Shown here piece by piece: positions 34,349-44,111 of a stretch of 64,000 nt of DNA. A model generated the notes under the pieces. It was not told where the DNA came from and did not search any database. It saw only the letters and a list, made by a program, of their open reading frames with translations. The translations under genes and the position numbers were made by a program. Numbering within the stretch: the stretch's first letter is position 1; each line of letters begins with the position of its first letter. Source of the DNA: Noviherbaspirillum aerium (GTDB lineage Bacteria; Pseudomonadota; Gammaproteobacteria; Burkholderiales; Burkholderiaceae_D); the NCBI RefSeq assembly GCF_008929045.1, contig NZ_VFAH01000002.1:1-64000 (forward strand). Direction: 5' to 3'.

Positions 34349-36949
34349 ATGACAGATGCAGGATCAGCACATAACAAAACATTGACCAGGATTGTTAACC
34401 ACATCGGTTTGTCCGATGCCGAGATAGAACAGCGTAAGAACTATCTGGAATTTACCTCGCACGACGCGGAGCTCTTGACGGACCTGCATGCGCGGCTTGA
34501 GGATCATGTTACCGATATTGCCGATGTCTTCTACGACCACCTGCTCAAATTCCCACCCCTGCGGAAAATGCTGAGTGACCCCGCGACGCTTGCGCAGCTA
34601 AAGAAATCGCAGTCCCATTATTTCGATACGCTCACCTCCGGCCACTATGATGGTCAGTATGTGGCGGAGCGCTTGCGCATCGGTGTTGTCCACCAGCGGA
34701 TCGGTCTGGATCCGAAGTGGTATATCGGTGGCTATCGCAAGTATATTTCCTCGCTCCTCCCCATCATCCACGAACTTTACGGTGAGACGCCCAAGGCTAT
34801 GCTGGAAGCGTACGACGCACTGATTAAAGTCGTTTGTTTCGACATGAGCCTGGCGCTTGAAACTTATTTTGAGGCCGACCGTCGAGAGACCATACGTCAC
34901 AAGGAATACGCTGAAAAGATCATTACCGGACTTCCGACCGGACTGATCGTCCTGGACGAAAGTTTGTCTATCCGTTCCATCAACCCTGCCATGCAAAGCC
35001 TGTTACAGGTGGACGAATCAACGGTCATTGGCGTGCCGTTCCTGGATGTGATCGCAGATGAAACCTTATCCGGGCGGGCAAAAGAAGTCCTGAAAACCGG
35101 AGAAGCCGTACTTGGCGTCCTGGTGAGTTCCAACGAAAACGGCAGCATGCGGCATCTTGATTTTCGCATTACACGCGTGCAGCTTGACGACAACCTTTAC
35201 CTGTTGATGATCGCCAAAGATGTTACTGAACGGGTCAAGGCGAGAATGGAGCTGCGTGACAGTGAAGAAAGGTTCCGTCTTACTTTCAGCCTTGCGGGAG
35301 TCGGTCTGGCACATCTCTCCAAGGAAGGGAGAATACTGCGTGCAAACCGGCGCCTGCGCGAAATCCTCGGCTATTCCGACAAAGACCTGAAAAACCTTGA
35401 CTACCGATCGATTACCCATCCGGAAGACCGTGAGAAAGACACGGAATTGCTGGCAAAGGTACTGCGCAACGAAATCAAGTCCTACTCGCATGAAAAGCGT
35501 TATCTACATAAGGATGGCCGTTACGTATGGAGCCACTTCACCTTATCACTCGTTCGTGCTGACACCGGCGAACCACGGTACTTTATTGTTGTTCTGGAAG
35601 ACGTCTCGGAGCGAAAACAGACCGCCGAAAAACTCGTTCAGCTTGCGCAGTATGATTCCCTGACTACGCTTCCAAACCGCGTCTTGCTTCAAGACCGCCT
35701 GCTTCAGGCGACCACGGTGGCTGCCCGCAAAAACCAGCAGATGGCAGTACTGTTTCTGGACCTCGACCGATTCAAGGATGTTAACGACAGCCTCGGCCAT
35801 GAAGCGGGCGATATCATGTTGCAGCAGATCAGCCGGCGTCTGTCTCAGCAGTTGCGGGAGAGTGATACCGTGGCCCGCATCGGCGGAGACGAGTTCGTCA
35901 TCCTGTTGCAGGACATAGTGAAGGTGGAACAGGTGGCGACGGTCGCCACGAAGATCCTGGCAGCCGTCGCAAAGCCCATCACGATCGAACGCGTCGAGTT
36001 CCTGCCAACCTGCAGCATCGGCATCAGCCTCTATCCAAAGGATGGAACCGATAGCCAGACCTTGCTTCGCAACGCCGACACGGCAATGTACAGGGCAAAG
36101 GAAGGAGGAAAGAACACCTTTGAATTCTATTCACAGGGAATGAATGAGACGATTCTCAATCGCCTGAATATTGAAAGCGGACTCCGGCGAGCCATTGAAC
36201 GCAACGAGTTCGTTCTCCACTATCAGCCACAGATCGACGTCAACACGGGCCAGATTGTCGGTGTGGAAGCATTATTGCGCTGGCAACCGCTTGCATCGCA
36301 AATGATCAGCCCGGACCAGTTCATATCGATTGCCGAAGAGACCGGGCTTATCGTACCCATCGGAGAGTGGGTGCTGCGTGAAGCCTGCCGACAGGCAAAA
36401 AGCTGGGTCGACGAGGGCTTTCCCTCGGTGAGTGTTTCAGTCAATGTTTCGTCGCGTCAGTTCAGGACAGATATTGCCGCAACTGTTGGGGCAGTCCTGA
36501 AAGAGACCGGCTGTATTCCGGAACACCTGACGCTTGAATTGACCGAAAGCGTGCTGATGGATTCGCCGGAGACAATGCACGAGACTTTGCACAAACTGAA
36601 ACAGATTGGCGTGAAGCTTGCCATCGATGACTTTGGAACAGGTTATTCCAGCCTTAGTTATTTGCGCCGTTTTCCTATCGACTCACTCAAGATCGACCGG
36701 GCGTTTGTCTCCGACATCGTCATTGATGCTGACAATGCCGCGATTGTGAAAGCGATCATCGCTTTGGGCAATGCCATGAACCTCGATGTTATTGCCGAGG
36801 GAGTGGAAACGAGCACGCAGATTGATATGCTCAAAGTAGAGGACTGCGTGCTGATGCAGGGTTACTTCTTCAGCAAGCCGGTACCTGCAAATACGCTCCT
36901 TAAAATGCTGCGGGAAGCCTTACCTCTTGGCCTGGAAATATGCCACTGA
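34349..36949 (+). CDS. Globin-coupled sensor with PAS, GGDEF and EAL domains
   Basis: An 866-residue soluble protein. A sensor-globin domain covers about 15-175, with the probable heme-ligating His115 in RIGVVHQRIGLDPKWYIGGY. A PAS domain covers about 190-300, a second PAS with PAC about 305-425, GGDEF about 430-595 (RIGGDEF, RESD inhibitory site present), and EAL about 610-860 (VGVEALLRW, LELTESVLM, DDFGTGYSSLSYL, VIAEGVE). Oxygen binding to heme should tune c-di-GMP synthesis or breakdown, as in DosC/BpeGReg-type proteins. Both catalytic domains look intact. An FNR-type box upstream would add oxygen control at transcription. Confidence 0.93.
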   Translation: MTDAGSAHNKTLTRIVNHIGLSDAEIEQRKNYLEFTSHDAELLTDLHARLEDHVTDIADVFYDHLLKFPPLRKMLSDPATLAQLKKSQSHYFDTLTSGHYDGQYVAERLRIGVVHQRIGLDPKWYIGGYRKYISSLLPIIHELYGETPKAMLEAYDALIKVVCFDMSLALETYFEADRRETIRHKEYAEKIITGLPTGLIVLDESLSIRSINPAMQSLLQVDESTVIGVPFLDVIADETLSGRAKEVLKTGEAVLGVLVSSNENGSMRHLDFRITRVQLDDNLYLLMIAKDVTERVKARMELRDSEERFRLTFSLAGVGLAHLSKEGRILRANRRLREILGYSDKDLKNLDYRSITHPEDREKDTELLAKVLRNEIKSYSHEKRYLHKDGRYVWSHFTLSLVRADTGEPRYFIVVLEDVSERKQTAEKLVQLAQYDSLTTLPNRVLLQDRLLQATTVAARKNQQMAVLFLDLDRFKDVNDSLGHEAGDIMLQQISRRLSQQLRESDTVARIGGDEFVILLQDIVKVEQVATVATKILAAVAKPITIERVEFLPTCSIGISLYPKDGTDSQTLLRNADTAMYRAKEGGKNTFEFYSQGMNETILNRLNIESGLRRAIERNEFVLHYQPQIDVNTGQIVGVEALLRWQPLASQMISPDQFISIAEETGLIVPIGEWVLREACRQAKSWVDEGFPSVSVSVNVSSRQFRTDIAATVGAVLKETGCIPEHLTLELTESVLMDSPETMHETLHKLKQIGVKLAIDDFGTGYSSLSYLRRFPIDSLKIDRAFVSDIVIDADNAAIVKAIIALGNAMNLDVIAEGVETSTQIDMLKVEDCVLMQGYFFSKPVPANTLLKMLREALPLGLEICH

Positions 36950-37084
36950 CCATGTCGGTTACGTACACCAGGCGCCGATGGCGCCACATTGGGAACTGGA
37001 CAAGCGTGACTTAGGAAATTCGGCGCATTTTTCTATTGTGCGAAGGAGTATGTGTCGTAAAGCAATCCGCTATGCCGCGGAACC

Positions 37085-37318
37085 ACGGAACAAAACGCCC
37101 TTGCCCTGAGGCAGACTGGATTGGAGACATCCGTCGCTGAAGTGCGCCGCAAGGTGGGCGTGGCCGATGCAAGCATCCATAACCGACGCAAGAAGTGCAG
37201 CGAGCTGGGCCTGTCTGAGCTGCGGCGACTCCGGCAACCTGAGGATGGGAACGCCAGACTCAAACGCATGGTAGCGGATCTGACGCTCGACCAGCTTGTG
37301 CTTCGGGATGTACTTTAA
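37085..37318 (+). pseudogene. IS3-family transposase OrfA remnant
   Basis: The frame reads TEQNALALRQTGLETSVAEV, then RRKVGVADASIHNRRKKCSE and LGLSELRRLRQPEDGNARLK. This matches IS3-type OrfA (helix-turn-helix plus leucine-zipper region), normally T-E-E-Q-I at the start. The true start has been lost upstream and several conserved residues are changed. The upstream 36950-37084 shows no intact inverted repeat. Confidence 0.75.
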
Positions 37319-37330
37319 GAGCTATAAGGC

Positions 37331-37560
37331 CTTCTCGCATGCGTTCGCTGGCTGATAGTCTGACCGGACGTTTTGGCGCCAGCTTCCGTCGAGCATCAGC
37401 AGTTCTACCTCTGGCGAGATCGGTCTATTGCCACCCGTCCGTGGTACCGGACCAGGCATTGCTGGCTATGCGGATCAAGGGAATTCGACCAGGTCAGTCA
37501 GGGCGAAAACGCTCTGGCGAGTCTATCAGTTGTTTTCGCATCAGTAACGAGCACAACGCG
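37331..37560 (+). pseudogene. IS3-family transposase OrfB remnant
   Basis: After OrfA, the frame from about 37331 reads SLADSLTGRFGASFRRASAV, then LPLARSVYCHPSVVPDQALL and AMRIKGI. This resembles the start of IS3 OrfB. It breaks by frameshift near 37490, and the DDE catalytic part is missing. From 37561 to 37821 nothing further is recognisable. Confidence 0.65.
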
Positions 37561-37821
37561 GGCGGACGGGAACGACACGATTCCATGGTATGGAATGGCG
37601 TGGAATTGCATTACCTCGACAGCTGGATATTTTTACGAAAGCGTGGTCGTAATGCCGATGCGGGGTCATGTCGGCCATAAATCTTTCCTGAAGATTACAA
37701 GGAATACGGGATCAGATCAAAGCAAGGCACGCATAAGCAATTATCATTACGCCCGCACCGGGAGCAGACACTGGATGCCTGCCGCCGAATGAAAGGTGTT
37801 GCCACATCGGATTCACGCACG

Positions 37822-37850
37822 ATTCATTAGCGTTCCAGTGACTAATGAAT
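37822..37850. promoter_or_regulatory. Inverted repeat upstream of the GntP permease, probable operator
   Basis: Perfect 9-bp arms ATTCATTAG (37822-37830) and CTAATGAAT (37842-37850) with an 11-bp spacer, ending seven bases before the ribosome site (AGGAG, 37859-37863). The 20-bp centre spacing fits a dimeric helix-turn-helix repressor. No regulator gene is adjacent. Confidence 0.5.
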
Positions 37851-37871
37851 TCATCATCAGGAGTATGCCAA

Positions 37872-39260
37872 TTGGATTTTTTCATCGTCTTGTCCGCCCT
37901 GCTACTGCTGATGTTTGCCGCCTATCGTGGTTACAGCGTAATCCTGTTTGCGCCGATATGTGCATTGCTCGCAGTATTGCTGACTGATCCTTCAATGGTG
38001 CTGCCGATGTTTAGCGGCGTCTTCATGGACAAGATGGTGGCTTTCATCAAACTATACTTTCCTGTATTTATGCTGGGAGCGGTGTTTGGCAAGGTCATTG
38101 AACTGTCGGGATTTTCCAAATCGATCGTGACAGCGGTGATCGGGCTGGTGGGAAAGCAGCGAGCCATTCTCTCCATCGTGCTGGTGTGCGCGCTGCTGAC
38201 CTATGGCGGCGTATCATTATTTGTGGTTGTCTTCGCGGTATATCCGTTTGCCGCAGAAATGTTCAGGCAGAGTGATATTCCGAAGCGACTCATTCCCGCA
38301 ACGATCGCTTTGGGCGCGTTTACTTTCACCATGGCGGCTTTGCCCGGCACTCCGCAGATCCAAAACATCATCCCTACTACGTTCTTCAAAACCACCACGT
38401 GGGCGGCGCCATGGCTTGGCATCATCGGCACGCTGTTTATCTTCACGGTTGGACTGCTGTATCTTGAGTGGCGCCGAAAGGCTGCGGCCCGCGCCGGGGA
38501 AGGATATGGCGACAACCACCAAAATGAACCGGAAAGGCTGGATGAAGTCACACTGCCCAATCCCTATATCGCGGTACTGCCCCTGATCTTGGTAGGCGTA
38601 CTGAACAAGGTATTCACAAGCCTTATTCCCGTCTACTTTGGCAGTACGCAAACGCTCAACATTTCCGGTCAACCGCTTACGGTGCAAGTCACCCCGCTGG
38701 TCGCCATCTGGGCGGTACAGGGCGCGCTCCTGGGCGGCATTGTGTGCGTAATGCTCTTTGCCTTCAAATCCGTCGCTTCTCGTTTCGCAGCAGGTTCGAC
38801 CTCGGCAATCGCCGGCTCATTGTTGGCGGCAATGAACACGGCATCAGAGTATGGATTCGGCGCGGTGATCGCTGCGTTGCCTGGCTTTGCCTGGATCACC
38901 GGCGCGTTGAAAAACATACCTAATCCGCTTATTAACGAGGCGATCAGCGTTAGCTTGCTTGCGGGAATAACCGGGTCCGCTTCGGGTGGAATGAGCATTG
39001 CGCTGGCGGCGCTAGCCGATAACTTTATACGAGCCGCCAACGCTGCCAATATCCCCCTGGAAGTTCTGCATCGCGTCGCGTCGATGGCCAGCGGCGGCAT
39101 GGATACCATGCCGCACAACGGCGCAGTCATTACCTTGTTGGCCGTTACCGGCCTTACTCATCGGCAGTCCTACCGTGACATATTCGCTGTTTCGGTGGTG
39201 ATTGCAACGTCAGCGGTATTCGTCGTGATCGGGACCTACTATTTAATTGGGATTTACTAA
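37872..39260 (+). CDS. GntP-family permease
   Basis: A 462-residue transporter with about twelve hydrophobic segments and the GntP-type segments GKVIELSGFSKSIVTAVIGL, ALPGTPQIQNIIPT and ASMASGGMDTMPHNGAVITL. GntP proteins import gluconate and related sugar acids by proton symport, though relatives carry other carboxylates. The start is placed at the TTG of 37872-37874 because CAGGAG lies about eight bases upstream; an ATG at 37845 is in frame but lacks a ribosome site. The sugar-acid genes at 49.7-61 kb give it a plausible metabolic partner. It is monocistronic. Confidence 0.85.
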   Translation: MDFFIVLSALLLLMFAAYRGYSVILFAPICALLAVLLTDPSMVLPMFSGVFMDKMVAFIKLYFPVFMLGAVFGKVIELSGFSKSIVTAVIGLVGKQRAILSIVLVCALLTYGGVSLFVVVFAVYPFAAEMFRQSDIPKRLIPATIALGAFTFTMAALPGTPQIQNIIPTTFFKTTTWAAPWLGIIGTLFIFTVGLLYLEWRRKAAARAGEGYGDNHQNEPERLDEVTLPNPYIAVLPLILVGVLNKVFTSLIPVYFGSTQTLNISGQPLTVQVTPLVAIWAVQGALLGGIVCVMLFAFKSVASRFAAGSTSAIAGSLLAAMNTASEYGFGAVIAALPGFAWITGALKNIPNPLINEAISVSLLAGITGSASGGMSIALAALADNFIRAANAANIPLEVLHRVASMASGGMDTMPHNGAVITLLAVTGLTHRQSYRDIFAVSVVIATSAVFVVIGTYYLIGIY

Positions 39261-39671
39261 ACGTTATCAAACCTGGTAACTGGGCGATGACGAAGCTATG
39301 CGCCTGAAACGCTAGTTTTTATTACGTCCGGATAGCCAAGCCTGGTTCTTTGAGGGATGTTTATGGGCGAGTTCCGACATTCATATCAATAACACTGGAG
39401 GCAGAGAAAAAACCATGGTTGTCGGCTTGCCGACAGCGATGTTGGCCATGTTGGCCATGTCCGCATATAACGCACTGGCATGGCTCCCTGCCGCCGCGCT
39501 CCAGGACTTGGGCAGTTTGCGTTGACTTCTCCGATCCCTGCAGTTCGCCTTCTGCTTGGACGACCTTTGCCCTCCGCTCTCGTCCTGCTTCGGCCTGACG
39601 GACAATGGCAAACAGCACGTACCATCGGTTCGTCCGGGTTCAAGGACATGAGCGTTGTTCCAAAAAGTGAT
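39261..39671. other. Gap with no recognised feature
   Basis: The region lies between the GntP stop and the end of the App1-type gene. Several minus-strand frames of about 80 codons overlap here, but none has a ribosome site or family similarity. A tandem ATGTTGGCC occurs at 39439-39456. No T-run hairpin is evident. Confidence 0.3.
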
Positions 39672-41117
39672 TCATCCTTGGTTCAAGAGCAATCCGCTGT
39701 CATTCTTCTTATCCGTGCGTACCTGTTGCATTCCGTGGGGATCAATCAGCCCCTCGGCAGCAGCATGGGCAGCCGCAGCTTCACTATCGGGTATCAGCAG
39801 CAGTTGAGTGCCGGTGGAGCGAACCTCTTCAATCAGGCGGTCAAGTGCTTCTATCCGCTCCGGATCCGGATTGACATTGCGTATGTAAATGGCACGTATG
39901 CGGTCGGGATATCGCTTCACGACCTCCTGGTAGATTTCCGGATCGTGTTGCCCGCTATCGCCAATCAGAATGAAGGGAAGGCCTGGGTAGGTCTGAAGTA
40001 TCTTTTCTATGTTGCCGAGCTTGTGTCCGTGGTGACGGTCGCGGCCGAACAAATGCTTCACTCCGAGTTCCTTCAGCATCAGCGGGCCTAAAGGAATACC
40101 CTGGGCCTGGAGAAAGTCGACCAGCGGTGTATAGAGATGCCAAGGGCTGCTGGATACATAAAATATCGGGTTTCCTTCATCTCCACCGATACCGTCCCGC
40201 AACGCACAGTAAAAAGCGGTCACGCCCCTGAATGGCTTGCGCGTATACGCGTTCGTCATTGCCAGCATCTTCAGCATCCTGACCTTATTGGTGACATTGC
40301 TCCACAGGACAGTATCATCAATGTCGCTGATGACGCCGAAACGTGCGGTCGATGGCGGAACCAGCACTTGCGCATAGACGGGGGGCGCCTTTCCTGACTG
40401 AAGCGCCGGACTGCCAAGCCTCAGTTCCACTTTGTGCCAGCCGGAATTCTTCAATGGTTCGGACAGACGAAACTCGACATGGAAATAGCCTGCGCTGTTG
40501 GTGACCGTCTCATGCTCGATGTCCTGGAACCGTGCTATTACTTTAACGCCGGGAATTTCACTGGAATCGATGCGTTTGTACAATTCAAAAAAGTTCGACC
40601 AGGCAGAGCGGGTTTTATTTGGCGGGTGAAATCCCTCGTCCTTGATTACCCTGCCCTGCAACACGAAACGATCAGCAACGCCAAACCCCATGTACGGAAT
40701 CACCATCACCGTGCCGTCCGTGTCAGAAAGGCGCTTCAGTCTATGGAATGTCCAGCTGGTGGTTGCGCGCGCCTGCTGCGAGAGTGCAAGCAGGGTTTGC
40801 ATCAACGGACGTTCTTGCTGTACCGGCTCGGGCGACCGGTCGCCGTTCCGTTCTGTTTCAGACGAAGTAAAAGGATGCTCTACCCAGATAGTCTCACCAT
40901 GCGTGTGGCGAAGCGCTTGCACCACCTCATCGATTTCGAAAGGCGCGTTGATGTCGACCGCGCGGGGCAGGACGTTGACCGCAATGCCGTCGGCACGCAT
41001 TCTTGCAAGCTCTTCATCAGTCAAGACCCCGGCATTCATATAGATGACTGTCGAGCCATCCACGAATTTATCGGCAAGACTGGCGATGGCTTGGCGGGTG
41101 AGTATCACATACACCAT
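39672..41117 (-). CDS. App1-type (DUF2183) phosphatase-domain protein with extra N-terminal domain
   Basis: A 481-residue protein. Residues about 120-450 match the App1/DUF2183 family: PYMGFGVADRFVLQGRV, a beta-rich middle, then the haloacid-dehalogenase-like motif DIDDT (Asp265, Asp267, Thr269) and later PFILIGDSGQHDPEIYQEVV. The yeast relative is a phosphatidate phosphatase; bacterial substrates are unknown. The first 105 residues (VYVILTRQAIASLADKF onward) are not part of that family and could be a fused domain or a misplaced start; the next in-frame Met at 106 has no ribosome site either. The start region shows only weak Shine-Dalgarno sequence. Confidence 0.8.
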   Translation of the reverse strand: MVYVILTRQAIASLADKFVDGSTVIYMNAGVLTDEELARMRADGIAVNVLPRAVDINAPFEIDEVVQALRHTHGETIWVEHPFTSSETERNGDRSPEPVQQERPLMQTLLALSQQARATTSWTFHRLKRLSDTDGTVMVIPYMGFGVADRFVLQGRVIKDEGFHPPNKTRSAWSNFFELYKRIDSSEIPGVKVIARFQDIEHETVTNSAGYFHVEFRLSEPLKNSGWHKVELRLGSPALQSGKAPPVYAQVLVPPSTARFGVISDIDDTVLWSNVTNKVRMLKMLAMTNAYTRKPFRGVTAFYCALRDGIGGDEGNPIFYVSSSPWHLYTPLVDFLQAQGIPLGPLMLKELGVKHLFGRDRHHGHKLGNIEKILQTYPGLPFILIGDSGQHDPEIYQEVVKRYPDRIRAIYIRNVNPDPERIEALDRLIEEVRSTGTQLLLIPDSEAAAAHAAAEGLIDPHGMQQVRTDKKNDSGLLLNQG

Positions 41118-41295
41118 TGACTGTAACCGTTGAAAAATCGCATTGTCATTATTGTATTTTTCCGCGTGGCGAAAGATTTGAGATATCTCTCGCTATAGAA
41201 AGTCGCCCACTGTCGCGGAAACATGAATGCTTAGTCGGACTGCATGGAAACTTCGGCTTCCCGCACGTTTGCAAGGACCACAACATCACTCATTG
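41118..41295. other. Intergenic spacer, AT-rich, no gene
   Basis: Between the App1-type gene and the inverted-repeat element there is AT-rich sequence that probably holds the App1 promoter. No coding frame stands out. Confidence 0.3.
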
Positions 41296-41480
41296 CACTA
41301 ACCTAGTGGTGCGAGCTGGAAACTTGTTAAAAGCAAATGTGGCGAAATCATGCCGAGACAAGGAAAAAAGCACAGCAAGGCCGCGCCTCTGTCACGCGTT
41401 GCGCATTGTTGACGCCGTATCGGCATGATTCTCGTCCACCATTTGATCAACAAATTTTTAACTTGCACCACTAGTTACTG
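41296..41480. mobile_element. MITE-like element, 185 bp, with about 19-bp imperfect inverted ends
   Basis: The left end CACTAACCTAGTGGTGCGAG (41296-41315) and the complement of the right end (41462-41480), CAGTAACTAGTGGTGCAAG, match at most positions. Inside each end, GAAACTTGTTAAAAG and AAATTTTTAACTTG continue the inverted symmetry. There is no coding capacity. A non-autonomous transposable element is likely; target-site duplications are not clear. Confidence 0.5.
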
Positions 41481-41579
41481 CCTAAAACTGTAGGGAAGAA
41501 AAGACAGGGATAAGTTCCGTTGGTGGCTTGATGTCTTCAACGGCACCGCCCTTGCCAAGGTATTGGCGGTGTATTTCGC

Positions 41580-41711
41580 ATGACGAGACCTATTGTTGAT
41601 GAAAATGACCTATTGCAGGCTCATAATAAAATTCGCGAGAAGATGAGTTCATTGAACGGATGCATCTTCGGCATGATTTCCGACAACGGCGCGTTGTTGC
41701 ATAGCTGCTAA
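41580..41711 (+). CDS. Small ORF of 43 codons, doubtful
   Basis: ATG at 41580 opens a frame (MTRPIVDENDLLQAHNKIRE, later GMISDNGALLHSC) to a TAA at 41709. The composition is protein-like and the ORF sits in a gap of more than 800 bp, but the ribosome site is weak and I recognise no family. Confidence 0.25.
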   Translation: MTRPIVDENDLLQAHNKIREKMSSLNGCIFGMISDNGALLHSC

Positions 41712-41754
41712 TATTTTCATGTGCCGCTTGAGGACTGGCGTTATTGGGAGGCAC

Positions 41755-41790
41755 AAGAGGCTGCATTACGCGCCTGTAGTGCAGCCTCTT
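41755..41790 (-). terminator. Hairpin downstream of ilvD
   Basis: AAGAGGCTGCATTAC (41755-41769) and GTAGTGCAGCCTCTT (41776-41790) pair over 15 bp with one mismatch around a 6-base loop, about 150 bp past the ilvD stop. A long U tract is lacking. Confidence 0.5.
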
Positions 41791-41938
41791 CTAATCACTC
41801 TCCACGCCACGGGGTCTCATCCACCGCAGTCAATAGGCAGCCGCGATCTCTTTGCTCCGCTCACGCCAGCTTCGCAGCCAGCGCAGCGGTTTGCGCTGAC
41901 TTCGGATTACTGGCAAGAACCGGTAAGAAACATGGCGC

Positions 41939-43612
41939 TTAACATGTACTCGCTCCTTGAGACGCTGGAGTCGCAAGGGCGGCAAACTTGCCGAGCACGC
42001 CGCGCGTGTATCTGGGGGCAGGCTGTTTCCAGTTTGCACGGCGGCGCGCAATCTCTTCATCCGGTACGTTTAATTGAATTAATTGTTGGAGTGCGTCGAT
42101 AGTCACGCTGTCCCCCTCCTGAACCAACGCAATCGTGCCTCCTGCAAACGCCTCGGGAGTCACGTGCCCAACCACCATCCCCCAGGTGCCGCCGGAGAAG
42201 CGCCCATCCGTGATGAGCCCGACCGATTCCCCAAGTCCCTTTCCTATGATGGCGGAAGTCGGGGCAAGCATTTCAGGCATTCCGGGGCCGCCCTTCGGAC
42301 CGAGGTAGCGAAGTACCATCACATCCCCCGCCTTGATCTTGTCGCCCAGAATGGCATCCATGGCCGATGTCTCGTCGTCGAAGACGCGCGCCGGTCCTGT
42401 GATGACGGGGTTCTTGAGCCCGGTAATCTTTGCTACGCAACCGTCCGGTGACAGGTTGCCTTTCAGGATCGCGAGGTGGCCTTGCTGGTATATCGCCTTG
42501 TCTATCGGAAAGATGACGGATTGATCAGCTCGCGGCTGGTCGGGTATTTCGCTGAGTTCTTCAGCGAGCGTTCGGCCAGTAATGGTGATGCAGTCGCCGT
42601 GCAAAAGGCCGGCGTTCAGCAAAACCTTCATCACCTGCGGGATGCCGCCGGCAGCGTGCAGATCGGTCGCCACATATTGCCCGGATGGTTTAAGGTCGCA
42701 TATCACCGGTACCTTGCGGCGGATGCGCTCAAAGTCATCAATCGTCCATTCGACCTCGGCGGCGTTTGCAATCGCAAGATAGTGCAGAACTGCATTGGTG
42801 GAACCGCCCGTTGCCATGATTACGCTAACGGCGTTTTCAATCGACTTGCGGCTGATAATGTCACGTGGCTTCAGATCACGTTTGACTGCCTCCACCAATA
42901 CGCGCGCCGACGCTGCGGCTGACCCCACTTTTTCTTCATCCGGGTTTGCCATCGTGGAAGAATAAAGCAGTGCCATTCCGAGCGCTTCGAATGAAGAAGA
43001 CATCGTGTTCGCAGTGTACATTCCGCCGCAGGAGCCGGAGGAAGGACAGGCGTTTCTCTCAATGCCGTCGAAGTCTTCCTGGGACATGCGCCCCGCGGTG
43101 AATTCCCCGACTGCCTCAAACGCAGAAACGATGGTAAGGTCCTTGCCCTTCCATTTCCCCGGCTTGATGGTACCGCCATAAATGTAGATGCCGGGAACGT
43201 TGATCCGGGCCAGTGCTATCATGCCGCCGGGCATATTCTTATCGCATCCGCCGATGACGACGCAGCCGTCCATCCATTGTCCATTGACGGCTGTCTCGAT
43301 GCAGTCCGCAATGACTTCCCGCGAAATGAGGGAATACTTCATCCCTTCCGTGCCCATCGACATGCCGTCGGAAATCGTCGGTGTGCCAAACACCTGCGGA
43401 TTGGCGCCGGACTCCTTGACGGCAGCTATAGCCACATCCGCCAGCCGCTGCAGTCCTGAATTGCAAGGGGTAATGGTGGAATGGCCATTCGCAATGCCGA
43501 TCATCGGCTTGTCGAAGTCTTCCTTCTCATAGCCCATTGCGTAGTACATCGATCGGTTGGGACTGCGTGCGACCCCTTGCGTGACATTCCTGGAGCGGCG
43601 GTTATATGACAT
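41939..43612 (-). CDS. ilvD: Dihydroxy-acid dehydratase
   Basis: A 557-residue IlvD/EDD enzyme, the normal length for the beta-proteobacterial short form. Cluster-binding Cys are in [19 protein letters not shown] and [16 protein letters not shown], and the C-terminal [19 protein letters not shown] is diagnostic. It dehydrates 2,3-dihydroxy-isovalerate and its C6 homologue in isoleucine/valine synthesis, using an Fe-S cluster and Mg. The ATG at 43612 follows GAAGGAG at good spacing; the frame is open to 43681. IlvD-like enzymes also dehydrate sugar acids, so a role with the uronate genes cannot be wholly excluded, but the sequence reads like a true IlvD. Confidence 0.92.
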   Translation of the reverse strand: MSYNRRSRNVTQGVARSPNRSMYYAMGYEKEDFDKPMIGIANGHSTITPCNSGLQRLADVAIAAVKESGANPQVFGTPTISDGMSMGTEGMKYSLISREVIADCIETAVNGQWMDGCVVIGGCDKNMPGGMIALARINVPGIYIYGGTIKPGKWKGKDLTIVSAFEAVGEFTAGRMSQEDFDGIERNACPSSGSCGGMYTANTMSSSFEALGMALLYSSTMANPDEEKVGSAAASARVLVEAVKRDLKPRDIISRKSIENAVSVIMATGGSTNAVLHYLAIANAAEVEWTIDDFERIRRKVPVICDLKPSGQYVATDLHAAGGIPQVMKVLLNAGLLHGDCITITGRTLAEELSEIPDQPRADQSVIFPIDKAIYQQGHLAILKGNLSPDGCVAKITGLKNPVITGPARVFDDETSAMDAILGDKIKAGDVMVLRYLGPKGGPGMPEMLAPTSAIIGKGLGESVGLITDGRFSGGTWGMVVGHVTPEAFAGGTIALVQEGDSVTIDALQQLIQLNVPDEEIARRRANWKQPAPRYTRGVLGKFAALATPASQGASTC

Positions 43613-44111
43613 GGAAACTCCTTCCTCTTGAAGTAATACGGATTGGGCAGCGGTAATGATATTGAGCCTGACATTCTTCACGTTTCCATTCTAAATGCTA
43701 CTTGAGCGTCGTCGGCGCACGCGAAGAAAGATGCAGCGGGAAACTTGTCGAGTTGCAAGGCATGCAAACCACGACCGATATCCGGTGCATCTCGGCCACG
43801 GAAAAACACCCGTAAACAAAGCTGGCATATCAAGATCAATATCGTAAACTTTTTGGCGGGCCTCCATTCGCTTATAGGCATCGGGGCCACTTTTAGCGCC
43901 GGGAAAACGGCAAGACTGCTGACGGCGGCCGCAAGCGGGAAGACTGCGAAAGCTGCTGGAAACCTATCTCCAAGTGGAATGGCTGACTCGGGATATGATC
44001 TTCGACATCGCAGGTGTGCTTTTTACTCGCCAATTCTTGCGTCATGTTGCAACATAGGATTTGCCTCGACGTGTAAGCGTAAAACTGCAGGGCACTGAAC
44101 GGCGAGAAAAA
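43613..44111. other. Gap with no convincing gene
   Basis: This divergent promoter region serves ilvD and the PAS-GAF-GGDEF-EAL gene. A minus-strand frame at 43678-43890 (70 codons) has no similarity and no ribosome site, so I do not call it. The AT-rich portion near 43805-43850 could hold promoters, but no clear operator is seen. Confidence 0.3.

Noticed and set aside
39361-39618. Overlapping minus-strand frames of about 80 codons after the GntP gene
   Set aside because: Three mutually overlapping frames with no ribosome site and no similarity; none stands out as coding.
41939-43612. IlvD as a sugar-acid dehydratase of the uronate pathway
   Set aside because: The sequence follows the branched-chain amino-acid enzyme closely, it is monocistronic, 8 kb from udh, and no GATATC-type operator precedes it.
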